From NCBI RefSeq assembly GCF_014656215.1, contig NZ_BNBZ01000002.1, positions 186,001 to 250,000 of the forward strand: a stretch of DNA of 64,000 nucleotides. Direction: 5' to 3'. Origin of the DNA: Streptomyces zaomyceticus (lineage in GTDB: Bacteria; Actinomycetota; Actinomycetes; Streptomycetales; Streptomycetaceae). Both the position numbers and the translations under genes were made by a program. Under the pieces are notes generated by a model, which worked only from the letters and a program-made list of their open reading frames with translations, was not told the DNA's origin and did not search any database. Below are positions 34,135 to 43,604 of this stretch, one piece after another. Every line of letters starts with the position of its first letter. The stretch's first letter is position 1.

Positions 34135-35229
34135 ATGGACCCCGCACTCAGCAGCGACGTGCTCGCGAAGCTGCGACAGCCCCGCCCGTACCCCGCCGTC
34201 TCCCTCGTGATGCCCACACACCGCCGCGAACCCGACAACGCCCAGGACCCCGTGCGCCTCCGCAACCTCGTGGCCGGGGCGGAGAAGGCCCTCCAGGACG
34301 ATCCGGCGGTGACCCGCGAGCGGCGGGACGACGTCCTGGACCAGTTGCGCCGCGCGGTGTCCGAGATCGACCTCGCGCACGCCGAGGACGGCCTGGTGAT
34401 CTTCGTCGCCGCGGGGGAGCACTATGTGTGGACGGTCGCCAGGACGGTGCCGGAACGCATCGTCCTCGCCGACACCTTCCTCACCCGGAACCTCGTCGCC
34501 GCCCACGCCGCCGAGCAGCCCTCCTGGGCGCTCGCGGTCTCGGCCGACCGGGTCTCGCTGTGGAGCGGCAGCCCCGAACGGGTCGTCGAACACACCGGGG
34601 ACGGCTTCCCCCTCACGCGCAGCCTCGAAGACCCCGACGCGGAGCGCAAGGAACGCGTCGGCGACCTGCCCAGCACCTTCCAGGACGAGGCCACCCGCCA
34701 GTTCCTGCGCGAGGCGCACACCGCCCTGCGCACCGTCCTCGCCTCCGAGCCGCGCCCGCTGTACGTGATCGGAGAGCCCGCCGCCCTCGCCCTCCTGGAG
34801 GAGACCGGCCCGCTCCGGCAGGGCTCGACACCCGTCCACCGTGGAGGGCTCGCGCGGGGCCCGGCCGCGGCCGTGCGGGAGGCCGTCGAGCCCGCCCGGA
34901 CCGCCCGCGAGGCCGCGGCGGCGACCACCGTCCTGGCCGAGCTCGACGCCGCCCGCGGGCGCCGTGAGTTCGCCGGCGGCATCGACGAGGTCTGGCAGGC
35001 GGTGAAGGAGGGCCGGGTCCGGCTGCTCGCGGTCGAGGACCACTACCGGACCGTCGTACGGGACGTGGGCGGCCACCTGGAACCCGCGGAGCCCTCCGAG
35101 GCCGAGTCGCGGGACGACATGGTCGACGAGATCGTCGAGCGGGCCCTCGACACCGGGGCCGAGGTCCAGTTCGTCCGCGACGACGCACTCCTCGACATGG
35201 ACCGCATCGCGGGTGTCCTGCGCTACTGA
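34135..35229 (+). CDS. Bacterial eRF1-domain-like protein (baeRF family 3 type)
   Basis: A 364-residue protein resembling baeRF family 3 (distant relatives of archaeal/eukaryal release factor 1, often mis-named chemotaxis protein). Seen are VSLVMPTHRREPDNAQDPVRL, GLVIFVAAGEHYVWTV, ADTFLTRNLVAA, VSADRVSLWSG, PLYVIGEPAALALL and the C-terminal EVQFVRDDALLDMDRIAGVLR. A role in ribosome rescue or stress has been proposed for such families but is unproven. No GGQ motif is visible. It sits between two DUF1269 genes and is 61 bp after the first. Confidence 0.75.
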   Translation: MDPALSSDVLAKLRQPRPYPAVSLVMPTHRREPDNAQDPVRLRNLVAGAEKALQDDPAVTRERRDDVLDQLRRAVSEIDLAHAEDGLVIFVAAGEHYVWTVARTVPERIVLADTFLTRNLVAAHAAEQPSWALAVSADRVSLWSGSPERVVEHTGDGFPLTRSLEDPDAERKERVGDLPSTFQDEATRQFLREAHTALRTVLASEPRPLYVIGEPAALALLEETGPLRQGSTPVHRGGLARGPAAAVREAVEPARTAREAAAATTVLAELDAARGRREFAGGIDEVWQAVKEGRVRLLAVEDHYRTVVRDVGGHLEPAEPSEAESRDDMVDEIVERALDTGAEVQFVRDDALLDMDRIAGVLRY

Positions 35230-35278
35230 CACGACCCACGACCCACGACCCACGACCCACGCCCCACGACCCACGGCC
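35230..35278 (+). repeat. Seven imperfect 7-bp tandem repeats
   Basis: The heptamer CACGACC is repeated seven times (last three with changes) starting right after the baeRF stop codon, in the 112-bp gap before the lipoprotein gene. Confidence 0.9.
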
Positions 35279-35341
35279 CGCGACGCACATCCGCGACCGA
35301 CGACCACGACCGCACCACAGAGACGGAAGAGGACACATCCT

Positions 35342-35983
35342 GTGAACCCCACATCGGCGCGGACGAGGAGGCCGGTCCGCACACGGGCCGTGAGCGCGGC
35401 CGCCGCCGTCGTCCTCACCGCTCTCGGCGCGACGGCCCTCGTGTCCTGCGACACCGGGAACGACGACACCGGCGCCCCCACCTTCAGCGAACGCCCCACG
35501 GCCCCCGACGCGTCCGGCTTCACGGGCGAACTCCCCTCCTCCGTCGCCTCGTCGGCGGCCGCGGTCGTCGAATCCGCCCGCGCCTCCGCCTCCTCCGCGG
35601 CCGCCTCGGCGTCCGCGCGGGAGGCCGAGCGCAAGGCGTCGATCGGGGCGGAGATCGAGCGCTCGCGCCAACAGGCCGAGGACGTCCTGAAGGGCGTGCA
35701 GGGCCAGGGCAACGCGAGGGGTGACGTCGCGATGACCGGTAAACCCCGGGCCGACACCGGAGGCGTGCTGGCCGTGGTCCTCACCATCACCAACAACACG
35801 GACGAGGACGCCTCCTACGCCGTCCAGGTCGACTTCCTCGACCCCTCGGGCAAGGTCGTCGAGACGCAGTACGTCGGCGTCGAGGACCTCGAACCGGGCA
35901 AGCGCGAACAGCCCTTGGTCATCAGCAGACAGCCTCCCGAGCCGGTGCTCACCCCGAGGCTCACCAAGGCGCAGCGGTACTGA
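35342..35983 (+). CDS. Putative lipoprotein with Ala/Ser-rich helical linker
   Basis: A 213-residue protein with a lipobox (ALGATALVSC) after a basic start, so membrane-anchored on the outside. An Ala/Ser/Glu-rich helical stretch (about residues 65-125) leads to a small beta domain resembling FxLYD-type folds (LAVVLTITNNTDEDASYAVQ, FLDPSGKVVETQYV, LEPGKREQPLV). The GTG at 35342 is preferred because GGAAGAGG lies just upstream. Function unknown; it is inside the DUF1269/baeRF module. Confidence 0.75.
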   Translation: MNPTSARTRRPVRTRAVSAAAAVVLTALGATALVSCDTGNDDTGAPTFSERPTAPDASGFTGELPSSVASSAAAVVESARASASSAAASASAREAERKASIGAEIERSRQQAEDVLKGVQGQGNARGDVAMTGKPRADTGGVLAVVLTITNNTDEDASYAVQVDFLDPSGKVVETQYVGVEDLEPGKREQPLVISRQPPEPVLTPRLTKAQRY

Positions 35984-35999
35984 AAAGGAGGAGAGCGGT

Positions 36000-36503
36000 A
36001 TGTCCGAACTCATCGTCATCGGCTACGAGGATCGCGCCGTCGCGAACAGAGCCTTCGCCGCGGTGCAGAAGCTCGAGGACAACCATGTCGTCGAACTGAC
36101 CGGCATCGCCATCGTCTCGGTGGACGCCGACGGCGAGACCCATGTGGACACCCCGGCCCGGAGAGAGGGCAGGGTCGCCCTCTCGGCCACCGCCGGCGCC
36201 CTCTGGGGCATGGTCTTCGGCATGATCATCCTCACCCCGGGGATCGGCGTGGTGGGCGCGGCCGTCGGCGGCCTCATCGGCAAGCTGAGCCAGATGGGCG
36301 TCGACAACAAGTTCCGCGACAAGGTCCGGTCGTTGCTCGCCCCCGGCTCGTCGGCCGTCGTGATCATGGCCTCGAAGGTCACCGAGGACAGGTTCGCCGC
36401 CGCCATGGAGGAGTTCGGCGGCACCGTGCTCAAGACCTCGCTTCCCGAGGAGAGCGAGCGGGAGCTCGCCGAGCAGCTGGCGGGCGCGGACTCCACGGAC
36501 TGA
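36000..36503 (+). CDS. DUF1269 membrane protein, copy 2
   Basis: A 167-residue paralogue of the protein at 33585, sharing the opening ELIVIGYEDRAVANRAF, the glycine-rich helices (GALWGMVFGMIILTPGIGVV, GAAVGGLIGKL) and VVIMASKVTEDRF. GGAGGAGAG precedes the ATG, 16 bp after the lipoprotein stop, so the two are likely co-transcribed. A perfect long hairpin closes the module. Confidence 0.85.
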   Translation: MSELIVIGYEDRAVANRAFAAVQKLEDNHVVELTGIAIVSVDADGETHVDTPARREGRVALSATAGALWGMVFGMIILTPGIGVVGAAVGGLIGKLSQMGVDNKFRDKVRSLLAPGSSAVVIMASKVTEDRFAAAMEEFGGTVLKTSLPEESERELAEQLAGADSTD

Positions 36504-36532
36504 GCGGGCTCCACGGACCGATCCGGGCGACC

Positions 36533-36585
36533 CGTACACATCGAACCGGCCCCCCCGTGACGGGGGGGCCGGTTCGATGTGTACG
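36533..36585. terminator. Bidirectional terminator, 24-bp perfect stem
   Basis: An arm of GTACACATCGAACCGG plus seven C (36534-36556) is matched base for base by seven G plus CCGGTTCGATGTGTAC (36562-36584) with a tiny GTGAC loop. It lies between two converging genes (stops at 36503 and 36593) and can serve both. Confidence 0.9.
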
Positions 36586-36592
36586 CGAGGGC

Positions 36593-37855
36593 TCAGAACT
36601 CGACCGCGTCGCGGATCAGCGGGCAGGTCATGCAGTGGCCGCCGCCGCGGCCCCGGCCGAGCTCGGCGCCGACGATGGTGACGACCTCGACGCCCGCCTT
36701 GCGCAGCAGCGTGTTGGTCTGGGTGTTCCGGTCGTACGTGAAGACGACGCCGGGCTCCAGGGCGACGGCGTTGTTGCCGCTGTCCCACTGCTGCCGCTCG
36801 GAGGCGTACACGTCGCCGCCGGTCTCGATTACCCGGAGCTTCGGCAGGCCGAGGCTCTTGGCGACCACGTCCACGAACGGAGTGCCGCCCTCGTCGGTGA
36901 TCTCGACCCCGGGGGCCTTGTCGCCGGGCCGCAGCGTGAAGGTGTGGACCGCGTCCATGATCTTCGGGTAGAGCGTGACGATGTCGCGGTCGGCGAAGGT
37001 GAAGACGGTGTCCAGGTGCATGGCGGAGCGCAGCTTCGGCATGCCCGCGACGACGACCCGCTCGGCGGCGCCCTGCCTGAACAGGGAGGCCGCGACCTGG
37101 GTGATGGCCTGCCGGGAGGTGCGTTCGCTCATGCCCATCAGGACGACGCCGTTGCCGACGGGCATGATGTCGCCGCCCTCGAAGGTGGCCTGGCCCCAGT
37201 CCTGTTCCGGGTCGCCCCACCAGACCGTGGCGTCCCGGTAGTCGGGGTGGAAGCCGTAGATCGCCTTCATGAGGAGGGTCTCGCCGTGCCGGGCGGGCCA
37301 GTACAGCGGGTTCAGGGTGACGCCGCCGTACAGCCAGCAGGTGGTGTCGCGGGTGTAGAGCGTGTTCGGCAGCGGGGGCATCAGGTACTCGCGTGCCCCG
37401 GTGGCCTCGCGGGCGAGGGCGACGTACCCCGAGCGGAACTCCTCGGGCAGGTCGGCCGTCGAGAGACCGCCGATGAGGTACTCGGCCAGGTCGCGCGGTG
37501 CCAGGGCGTCCAGGAAGGCACGGGTGTCCTCGATGAGGCCGAGGCCGACCTCGTTGGCGACGATCTTCCGGTCGAGGAGCCACGCCCGCGCCTCGGGGAT
37601 CGCCATGGTCTCGCCGAGCAGCTCGTGCAGCTCCACGACCTCGACGCCCCGCTGGGTCAGCTTGTTGACGAAGTCGGCGTGGTCGCGCTGCGCGTTCTCC
37701 ACCCACATCACGTCGTCGAAGAGCAGGTCGTCCGAATTGGTCGGGGTCAGCCGGCGGTGGGCGAGCCCCGGGGCGCAGACAAGGACCTTGCGGAGCCGTC
37801 CGACCTCGGAGTACACGCCGAGCGCGGGCTCGACGGAAGCGTCGTTGCTGGTCAT
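36593..37855 (-). CDS. arcA: Arginine deiminase
   Basis: A 420-residue cytosolic enzyme turning L-arginine into citrulline and ammonia. It shows [59 protein letters not shown] and the C-terminal nucleophile in [16 protein letters not shown], all typical of ArcA, and has normal length. It is followed downstream only by the convergent terminator; upstream lies an ArcD-like antiporter. Ornithine carbamoyltransferase and carbamate kinase are not in the window, so citrulline must be exported, recycled or handled elsewhere. Confidence 0.95.
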   Translation of the reverse strand: MTSNDASVEPALGVYSEVGRLRKVLVCAPGLAHRRLTPTNSDDLLFDDVMWVENAQRDHADFVNKLTQRGVEVVELHELLGETMAIPEARAWLLDRKIVANEVGLGLIEDTRAFLDALAPRDLAEYLIGGLSTADLPEEFRSGYVALAREATGAREYLMPPLPNTLYTRDTTCWLYGGVTLNPLYWPARHGETLLMKAIYGFHPDYRDATVWWGDPEQDWGQATFEGGDIMPVGNGVVLMGMSERTSRQAITQVAASLFRQGAAERVVVAGMPKLRSAMHLDTVFTFADRDIVTLYPKIMDAVHTFTLRPGDKAPGVEITDEGGTPFVDVVAKSLGLPKLRVIETGGDVYASERQQWDSGNNAVALEPGVVFTYDRNTQTNTLLRKAGVEVVTIVGAELGRGRGGGHCMTCPLIRDAVEF

Positions 37856-37920
37856 GCGGGGCCTTTCGGTGCGGAGGGCGAAGGGGCGGGGGAGGGGGAG
37901 CGGAGCGGCTCGGGGCCGGT

Positions 37921-37980
37921 CGGGAGCGCCGGACGGGGAGGGCTTCGAGGGCCGACCGGGAGCGCCGGACGGGGAGGGCT
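37921..37980 (-). repeat. 24-bp direct repeat between arcD and arcA
   Basis: CGGGAGCGCCGGACGGGG plus AGGGCT occurs at 37921-37944 and, identical, at 37957-37980, a 36-bp period in the G-rich 124-bp gap. The second copy touches the stop codon of the antiporter gene. Confidence 0.9.
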
Positions 37981-39440
37981 CAGAGGCTGATCCAGCCGGC
38001 CGCGAGCGCCACGATCCCCATGACGGCGCCGGCGATCGAGACCACGAGGATCACCAGCTCGCGCGGGGAGAAGAGCCGCCTGCCCTGTTCTCGCCGCGCC
38101 TTGACGAACAGGAAGGTCGCGGGCGCGTAGATGATGAACGAGACCAGGACGAACTTGAGCCCGGCCGCGAACAGCAGAAACGCCGTGTACACGGTGGCGA
38201 GGACGCCGAAGGCCAGCTCCCGCCGGGTGCTCTCGCCCGTGACGTTCTCCCGCGCGGGTCTCAGGGCGATCTTCACCGCGAAAGCGGCGGCGAGCAGGAA
38301 CGGGATGAGGCTCAGCGCGCTGGTCAGGTCGAGGGCGAAGTTGAAGGCGTCGTCGGAGAAGGCCGTGACGACCAGGACGATCTGGCTGAGGGCCGTGGTC
38401 ATCAGCAGGGCCGGGACGGGGACGTCGTCGCCGGTGGAGCGCCCCAGGAACCGCGGCATGTCGTCGTCCTTGGCCGCCACGAAGAGCACCTCGGCGGCCA
38501 TCAGGGTCCAGGCGAGGTAGGCGCCGAGGACGGAGATGATGAGACCGACGCTGACGAAGACCTTGCCCCAGGTGCCGACGGCGGCCTCGAGGACGCCCGC
38601 CATGGAGGGCTGGCGCAGCTCGGCGATCTCGCTCATCGGGAGGATCCCGTACGACACGATGGTCACCGAGGCGAAGACGGCGAAGACGCTGAGGAAGCCC
38701 AGGATCGTGGCCCGGCCCACGTCCTCGCGGCGCTTGGCGTGCCGGGAGTAGACGCTGGCGCCCTCGACGCCGAGGAAGACGAAGACGGTGGCGAGCATGG
38801 TGCCGCGGACCTGGTTGAAGAGTGAGCCCGCGTAGTCGGCGCCGCCCCAGTTGTCGGCGAAGACGGACGCGTCGAAGCAGAAGAGGGCCAGGATGACGAA
38901 GACGATGATGGGCACGACCTTGGCCACGGTCACGATCCGGTTGATCGCGGCGGCCTCCTTCACCCCGCGCCGGATGAGCAGGAAGAAGGCCCACAGTCCG
39001 GCGGAGGAAAGGATGATCGAGAGCGCGGTGTCGCCGTCGCCGAGCGCCGGGGCGATCGCGCCGATCGTGGACATGATGAGCACCCAGTACGTCACGTTGC
39101 CGACGCAGGCGCTCGCCCAGTAGCCGAAGGCGGAGAAGAAGCCGAGGTACTCGCCGAAACCGGCCTTGGCGTACGCGTAGACACCGGCGTCCAGGTCCGG
39201 GCGGCGTACCGCGAGGGTCTGGAAGACGAACGCGAGCATCAGCATGCCGAAGCCGGCGATCGCCCAGGCGATCAGCGCTCCCGCGACACCTGTCTCCTGT
39301 GCGAACCGCCGGGGCAGCGAGAACACGCCGGCGCCCACCATGGATCCGACGACCATCGCGGTGAGGGTGACGAGGGTCAGTTTGGCCGCGGGCGGTGCCC
39401 CGGCCGTGGCGGCGTCCTTACCGGTATCGGCGTTCGACAT
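37980..39440 (-). CDS. arcD: APC-family basic amino acid antiporter, ArcD type
   Basis: A 486-residue membrane transporter with about 12 helices. The first helix carries [16 protein letters not shown], the substrate-binding unwound segment of the arginine/ornithine and polyamine antiporter group; [22 protein letters not shown] and [22 protein letters not shown] are also typical. It probably exchanges arginine for ornithine, citrulline or agmatine. The ATG at 39440 has GAGGTAGG upstream. It precedes arcA by 124 bp in the same direction, so a two-gene arginine module is likely. A tandem 11-mer lies in its upstream region. Confidence 0.87.
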   Translation of the reverse strand: MSNADTGKDAATAGAPPAAKLTLVTLTAMVVGSMVGAGVFSLPRRFAQETGVAGALIAWAIAGFGMLMLAFVFQTLAVRRPDLDAGVYAYAKAGFGEYLGFFSAFGYWASACVGNVTYWVLIMSTIGAIAPALGDGDTALSIILSSAGLWAFFLLIRRGVKEAAAINRIVTVAKVVPIIVFVILALFCFDASVFADNWGGADYAGSLFNQVRGTMLATVFVFLGVEGASVYSRHAKRREDVGRATILGFLSVFAVFASVTIVSYGILPMSEIAELRQPSMAGVLEAAVGTWGKVFVSVGLIISVLGAYLAWTLMAAEVLFVAAKDDDMPRFLGRSTGDDVPVPALLMTTALSQIVLVVTAFSDDAFNFALDLTSALSLIPFLLAAAFAVKIALRPARENVTGESTRRELAFGVLATVYTAFLLFAAGLKFVLVSFIIYAPATFLFVKARREQGRRLFSPRELVILVVSIAGAVMGIVALAAGWISL

Positions 39441-39825
39441 TGACCTACCTCGGCTGCGACTCGGTGGGGTCCTCGGGCGACACGGCACCCCCAGCGGAAT
39501 CTAACCGGAATCTGACGGTTTGTCGCATTGGTGAAAGGGCTTCGTCCCGTGGGGTCGTCGCTCTCGGCGTCCTGCGGCCATGGGCTCTCGGCCAGGTCGA
39601 CCGAATACCGTCCTCAGCCCGCTTAAACCTCGTACGAACCAAGATCGCCGTTTCGAGGTAATGCCTCCGGTCCGATGGGGTGCGCCGGGTCTACCGGCCG
39701 TTACTGTTCCCCGGGATCTGGACGGATTCCCAGAGATTCCTCCTCCCTTTTCCTCTTTCTCCTCTTTCACCGACCGATGCACCCGTGCGCCGGTCACCAC
39801 CCCCCTGCGAAGGAGAGCCCGCCCC
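39441..39825. other. Divergent control region between arcD and the encapsulin operon
   Basis: A 385-bp gap. It holds the tandem 11-mer at 39495-39516 on the arcD side and a pyrimidine-rich CTCCTCCC/CTCCTC stretch (39735-39770) before the encapsulin gene. No open frame of its own is convincing. Confidence 0.6.
39495..39516. promoter_or_regulatory. Tandem 11-bp direct repeat upstream of arcD
   Basis: CGGAATCTAAC is directly followed by CGGAATCTGAC, one helical turn apart, 55-76 bp upstream of the arcD start. Head-to-tail 11-mers are typical for SARP- or response-regulator-type activator sites near a -35 region. Confidence 0.45.
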
Positions 39826-41235
39826 ATGACCGTAGACACGAGCCCGGACGCACAGCTGGACCAGCCGAAGCAGTCCAGCCTGAGCACCGCGGCTGCCCGG
39901 AACCTCGCCACCACCACCAAGTCCGCCCCGCAGATGCAGGAGATCAGCTCCCGCTGGCTGCTGCGGATGCTCCCCTGGGTGGAGACCAAGGGCGGTGCCT
40001 ACCGGGTGAACCGCCGGCTGAGCTACACCGTCGGCGACGGGCGCATCGAGTTCGTCCAGGACGGTGCCCACGTCCGGGTGATCCCCCGTGAGCTCGGCGA
40101 ACTCGCACTGCTGCGGGGCTACGAGGACGAGGAGGTGCTGAACGCGCTGGCCGGGCGGTGCGTCCAGCGCGACTTCAGCGCCGGCGAGGTGCTGGTGGAG
40201 CGCGGCACCCCCGCCGGGGAGATCCACCTGGTCGCGCACGGCCGGATCAACCAGATCTCCCTCGGCAAGTACGGTGACGACGTGGCCGTCGCGGTGCTCG
40301 CCGACGGCGACCGGTTCGGTGAGAACGCCCTTCTGGACGCCGACGCCCGATGGGACTACACCGCCACCGCCGAGACCTCCGGCACCCTGCTCACCCTCTC
40401 GCGCGCCGAGTTCGCCGCCGTGATGGCCTCGGCGCCGGGCCTCCAGGCCCACATCGAGGCGTTCAGCTCGCTCCCGCTCCAGCGGCAGAACAAGCACGGC
40501 GAGGCCGAGATCGCGATGTCGGCCGGCCATGTCGGCGAGGTCGCCCTGCCGGGCGCCTTCGTCGACTACGAGCTCAAGCCGCGCGAGTACGAGCTCTCCG
40601 TCGCGCAGACCGTCCTCCGGGTCCACACCAGGGTCGCCGACCTCTACAACGGGCCAATGAACCAGACCGAGGAGCAGCTCAGGCTCACCATCGAGGCGCT
40701 GCGCGAGCGCCAGGAGCACGAGCTGATCAACAACCGTGAGTTCGGCCTCCTCCACAACGCCGACTTCAAGCAGCGGATCCAGACCCACTCGGGCCCGCCC
40801 ACCCCGGACGACCTCGACGAGCTGCTCTGTCGCCGCCGCGGCACCAGGCTCCTGCTCGCCCACCCCAGGACGATCGCGGCCATCGGGCGCGAGTGGAACG
40901 CCCGCGGGCTCAACCCGGGCACCGTCGACCTCGACGGGCAGCAGGTCCTGAGCTGGCGCGGTGTCCCGCTGCTGCCCTGCAACAAGATCCCCATCACCAA
41001 GGAGAACACCAGCTCGATCCTCGCCATGCGTCTCGGCGAGGACAACCAGGGCGTCATCGGTCTGCGCCAGACCGGTCTGCCCGAGGAGTACGAGCCCGGT
41101 CTCTCGGTCCGGTTCATGGGCATCAGCGAGCAGGCGATCATGTCGTACCTCGTCACCACGTACTACTCCGCCGCCATCCTCGTACCCAACGCGCTGGGCG
41201 TGCTCGAGAACGTGGAGATCGCCCGTAGGCACTAG
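39826..41235 (+). CDS. eshA: Family 2B encapsulin shell protein with cyclic-nucleotide-binding domain (EshA-like)
   Basis: A 469-residue protein that resembles Streptomyces EshA and Family 2B encapsulin shells. Residues 1-40 form the N-terminal arm ([20 protein letters not shown]). The HK97-type shell fold is split by a cNMP-binding domain at about residues 95-210 ([52 protein letters not shown]). It resumes with [40 protein letters not shown] and the C-terminal A-domain ([29 protein letters not shown]). It should self-assemble into a compartment that encloses the terpene cyclase coded next. Catalysis is not expected. The ATG at 39826 has AAGGAGAG upstream. First gene of a three-gene operon. 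Confidence 0.92.
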   Translation: MTVDTSPDAQLDQPKQSSLSTAAARNLATTTKSAPQMQEISSRWLLRMLPWVETKGGAYRVNRRLSYTVGDGRIEFVQDGAHVRVIPRELGELALLRGYEDEEVLNALAGRCVQRDFSAGEVLVERGTPAGEIHLVAHGRINQISLGKYGDDVAVAVLADGDRFGENALLDADARWDYTATAETSGTLLTLSRAEFAAVMASAPGLQAHIEAFSSLPLQRQNKHGEAEIAMSAGHVGEVALPGAFVDYELKPREYELSVAQTVLRVHTRVADLYNGPMNQTEEQLRLTIEALRERQEHELINNREFGLLHNADFKQRIQTHSGPPTPDDLDELLCRRRGTRLLLAHPRTIAAIGREWNARGLNPGTVDLDGQQVLSWRGVPLLPCNKIPITKENTSSILAMRLGEDNQGVIGLRQTGLPEEYEPGLSVRFMGISEQAIMSYLVTTYYSAAILVPNALGVLENVEIARRH

Positions 41236-41361
41236 GCCGTCTCTTCCGGATCCTGCCTGACCCACGGCCGCCGCGGCGGCCACGAAGAGACCGGAACCTC
41301 CCGGGCCGGCCGAGCGTGCCCGGGACCCCGGACGGCCCACCCCCTCACCGAGGAGTCACGG

Positions 41362-42660
41362 ATGCCCGAACCCGGGCTCTCCCCTCTGCAGTCGAGCCTG
41401 CCCACCGCCGCCGCCCACTTCGGGACCCATGTCCTGGCCCGGGCCGCGGCCCCCGCCGCCACCTCCCCGGCCGCCGGGGTCGGAACGGCCGTCGTGGCCG
41501 CGCCGCCGCACGCCGACGTCGTGGCCACGCCGCCGCACGCCGACGTCGTGGCCGCGCCGCCCCGCCCCGACCCCGGATGGATCCCTCGCGGTCCCACCGG
41601 TCTCGGCACGGCGGCCCTGTCCCTGGCCCGGCGCGAGGAGGTCCCCGCCACGCCGGAACCTACGGCGCCCGCCCCGGTGGAGGGCCGGCCGATCCCCGGC
41701 CTCTACTTCCACCCGGTCCCCGAACCCGACCCCGTGCGGGTCGACGAGGTCAGCCGAAGGATCAAGTCCTGGGCGCTCGACGAGGTCCAGCTGTACCCCG
41801 AGGACTGGGAGGGCGAGTTCGACGGCTTCTCCGTCGGGCGCTACATGGTGGCCTGCCACCCGGACGCGCCGACCGTCGAGCACCTGATGCTCGCGACGCG
41901 TCTGATGGTCGCCGAGAACGCCGTGGACGACTGCTACTGCGAGAACCACGGCGGATCACCCGTCGGCCTCGGCGGCCGCCTCCTCCTCGCCCACACCGCC
42001 CTCGACCCGCTGCACACGACGAAGGAGTACGCGCCGCAGTGGGCGGAGTCGCTCCACGCGGACGCCCCGCGGCGCGCCTACCGCTCCGCCATGGAGTACT
42101 TCGTCGGCCAGGCCACCCCCTCCCAGGCCGACCGGTTCCGGCACGACATGGCCCGGCTGCACATGGGCTACCTCGCCGAGGCCGCCTGGACCGAGACGGA
42201 CCACGTGCCGGAGGTCTGGGAGTACCTGGCGATGCGGCAGTTCAACAACTTCCGCCCCTGCCCGACCATCACCGACACCGTCGGCGGCTACGAACTCCCG
42301 GCGGACCTGCACGCCCAGCCGGCCATGCAGCGCGTCCTCGCGCTCGCCGGGAACGCCACCACCATCGTGAACGACCTCTACTCGTACACGAAGGAACTCG
42401 CCACCCCCGGCAAACACCTCAACCTGCCCGTGGTGCTCGCCGAGCGGGAGGGCGTATCCGACCGCGAGGGCTATCTGAAGGCGGTCGAGGTCCACAACGA
42501 CCTGATGCGTGACTTCGAGGCCGAGGCCGCGGCCCTCGCCGCCGCCTGCCCCGTCCCGACCGTGCTCCGCTTCCTCAAGGGAGTGGCCGTGTGGGTCGAC
42601 GGCAACCACTACTGGCACCAGACCAACACCTATCGCTACAGCCTGCCCGATTTCTGGTAA
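41362..42660 (+). CDS. 2-methylisoborneol synthase (terpene cyclase)
   Basis: A 432-residue class I terpene cyclase that turns 2-methyl-geranyl diphosphate into the earthy odorant 2-methylisoborneol. Metal-binding motifs are DDCYCE (residues 189-194) and NDLYSYTKE (337-345, the NSE triad); HLNLPVVL and the C-terminal RYSLPDFW fit the 2-MIB group. The first ~107 residues are disordered, Ala/Pro-rich, with a short LQSSLPTAAAHFGT element and a doubled PPHADVVA stretch; in such loci this tail is the part thought to load the enzyme into the encapsulin. It lies 126 bp behind the shell gene. Confidence 0.93.
   Translation: MPEPGLSPLQSSLPTAAAHFGTHVLARAAAPAATSPAAGVGTAVVAAPPHADVVATPPHADVVAAPPRPDPGWIPRGPTGLGTAALSLARREEVPATPEPTAPAPVEGRPIPGLYFHPVPEPDPVRVDEVSRRIKSWALDEVQLYPEDWEGEFDGFSVGRYMVACHPDAPTVEHLMLATRLMVAENAVDDCYCENHGGSPVGLGGRLLLAHTALDPLHTTKEYAPQWAESLHADAPRRAYRSAMEYFVGQATPSQADRFRHDMARLHMGYLAEAAWTETDHVPEVWEYLAMRQFNNFRPCPTITDTVGGYELPADLHAQPAMQRVLALAGNATTIVNDLYSYTKELATPGKHLNLPVVLAEREGVSDREGYLKAVEVHNDLMRDFEAEAAALAAACPVPTVLRFLKGVAVWVDGNHYWHQTNTYRYSLPDFW
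41494..41562 (+). repeat. Tandem 27-bp repeat in the cyclase N-terminal tail
   Basis: About two and a half copies of a 27-bp unit (containing CCGCACGCCGACGTCGTGGC) code for repeated PPHADVVA in the disordered N-terminal tail, residues about 45-67. The frame is kept. Confidence 0.85.
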
Positions 42661-42663
42661 GAA

Positions 42664-43560
42664 ATGGAATTATCTGTGACCAGCACCGAGTTCACCACCC
42701 TCAACGGCACCTCCGCGTTCGTCCCGTCCCCGGCGACGCCGTACCAGGGCGACATCGCCCGCTACTGGAACGACGAGGCCAGGCCGGTGAACCTGCGCCT
42801 GGGTGACGTCGACGGGCTCTACCACCACCACTACGGCATCGGCGACGTCGACCACGCGGCCCTCGGCAGCACCGAGGACAGCGCGTACGAGAAGAAGCTG
42901 ATCGCGGAGCTGCACCGGCTGGAGTCCGCGCAGGCCGAGGTCCTCCTGGACAACCTGGGAGCCATCGGGCGGGAGGACACGCTCGTGGACGCCGGCTGCG
43001 GTCGCGGCGGTTCGAGCGTCATGGCCCACCAGCGCTTCGGCTGCAAGGTCGAGGGAGTCACCCTCTCCTCCACGCAGGCCGACTTCGGCAACAGGCGCGC
43101 GAAGGAACTCGGCATCGACGACCACGTCCACGCCCAGGTGTGCAACATGCTGGACACCCCGTTCGAGAAGGGCAGCATCGCCGCCTCGTGGAACAACGAG
43201 TCGAGCATGTACGTCGACCTCGACGACCTCTTCGCCGAGCACTCCCGCTTCCTCAAGGTCGGCGGCCGCTACGTGACCATCACCGGCTGCTGGAACCCGC
43301 GTTACGGCCAGCCCTCGAAGTGGGTCTCCCAGATCAACGCCCACTTCGAGTGCAACATCCACTCGCGTCGCGAGTACCTCCGTGCGATGGCCGACAACCG
43401 TCTCGTGCCGCAGGCCGTCATCGACCTCACGCCCGACACCCTGCCCTACTGGGAGCTGCGCGCCACCTCGTCCCTGGTCACCGGTATCGAGGAGGCGTTC
43501 ATCAACTCCTACAAGGACGGTTCCTTCCAGTACGTGCTGATCGCGGCCGACCGCGTCTGA
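42664..43560 (+). CDS. Geranyl diphosphate 2-C-methyltransferase
   Basis: A 298-residue SAM-dependent enzyme that methylates geranyl diphosphate at C2, making the substrate of the cyclase upstream. Typical are ATPYQGDIARYWNDEARPVN, DGLYHHHYGIGDVD, the SAM loop LVDAGCGRGGSS, VEGVTLSSTQADFGN and WNNESSMYVDL. It starts three bases after the cyclase stop. ATG 42664 is taken; GTG 42676 (VTSTEF) is an equally possible start as neither has a strong ribosome site. Last gene of the 2-MIB operon. Confidence 0.94.
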   Translation: MELSVTSTEFTTLNGTSAFVPSPATPYQGDIARYWNDEARPVNLRLGDVDGLYHHHYGIGDVDHAALGSTEDSAYEKKLIAELHRLESAQAEVLLDNLGAIGREDTLVDAGCGRGGSSVMAHQRFGCKVEGVTLSSTQADFGNRRAKELGIDDHVHAQVCNMLDTPFEKGSIAASWNNESSMYVDLDDLFAEHSRFLKVGGRYVTITGCWNPRYGQPSKWVSQINAHFECNIHSRREYLRAMADNRLVPQAVIDLTPDTLPYWELRATSSLVTGIEEAFINSYKDGSFQYVLIAADRV

Positions 43561-43604
43561 TCCGCCCGCACACGTCCGACGGCTGACGTCCGACGGCCGA
43601 CAGG

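Noticed and set aside
42664..42675. Firm choice of the ATG as methyltransferase start
   Set aside because: GTG 42676 is equally plausible because no strong ribosome site marks either, so no claim is made about the first four residues.
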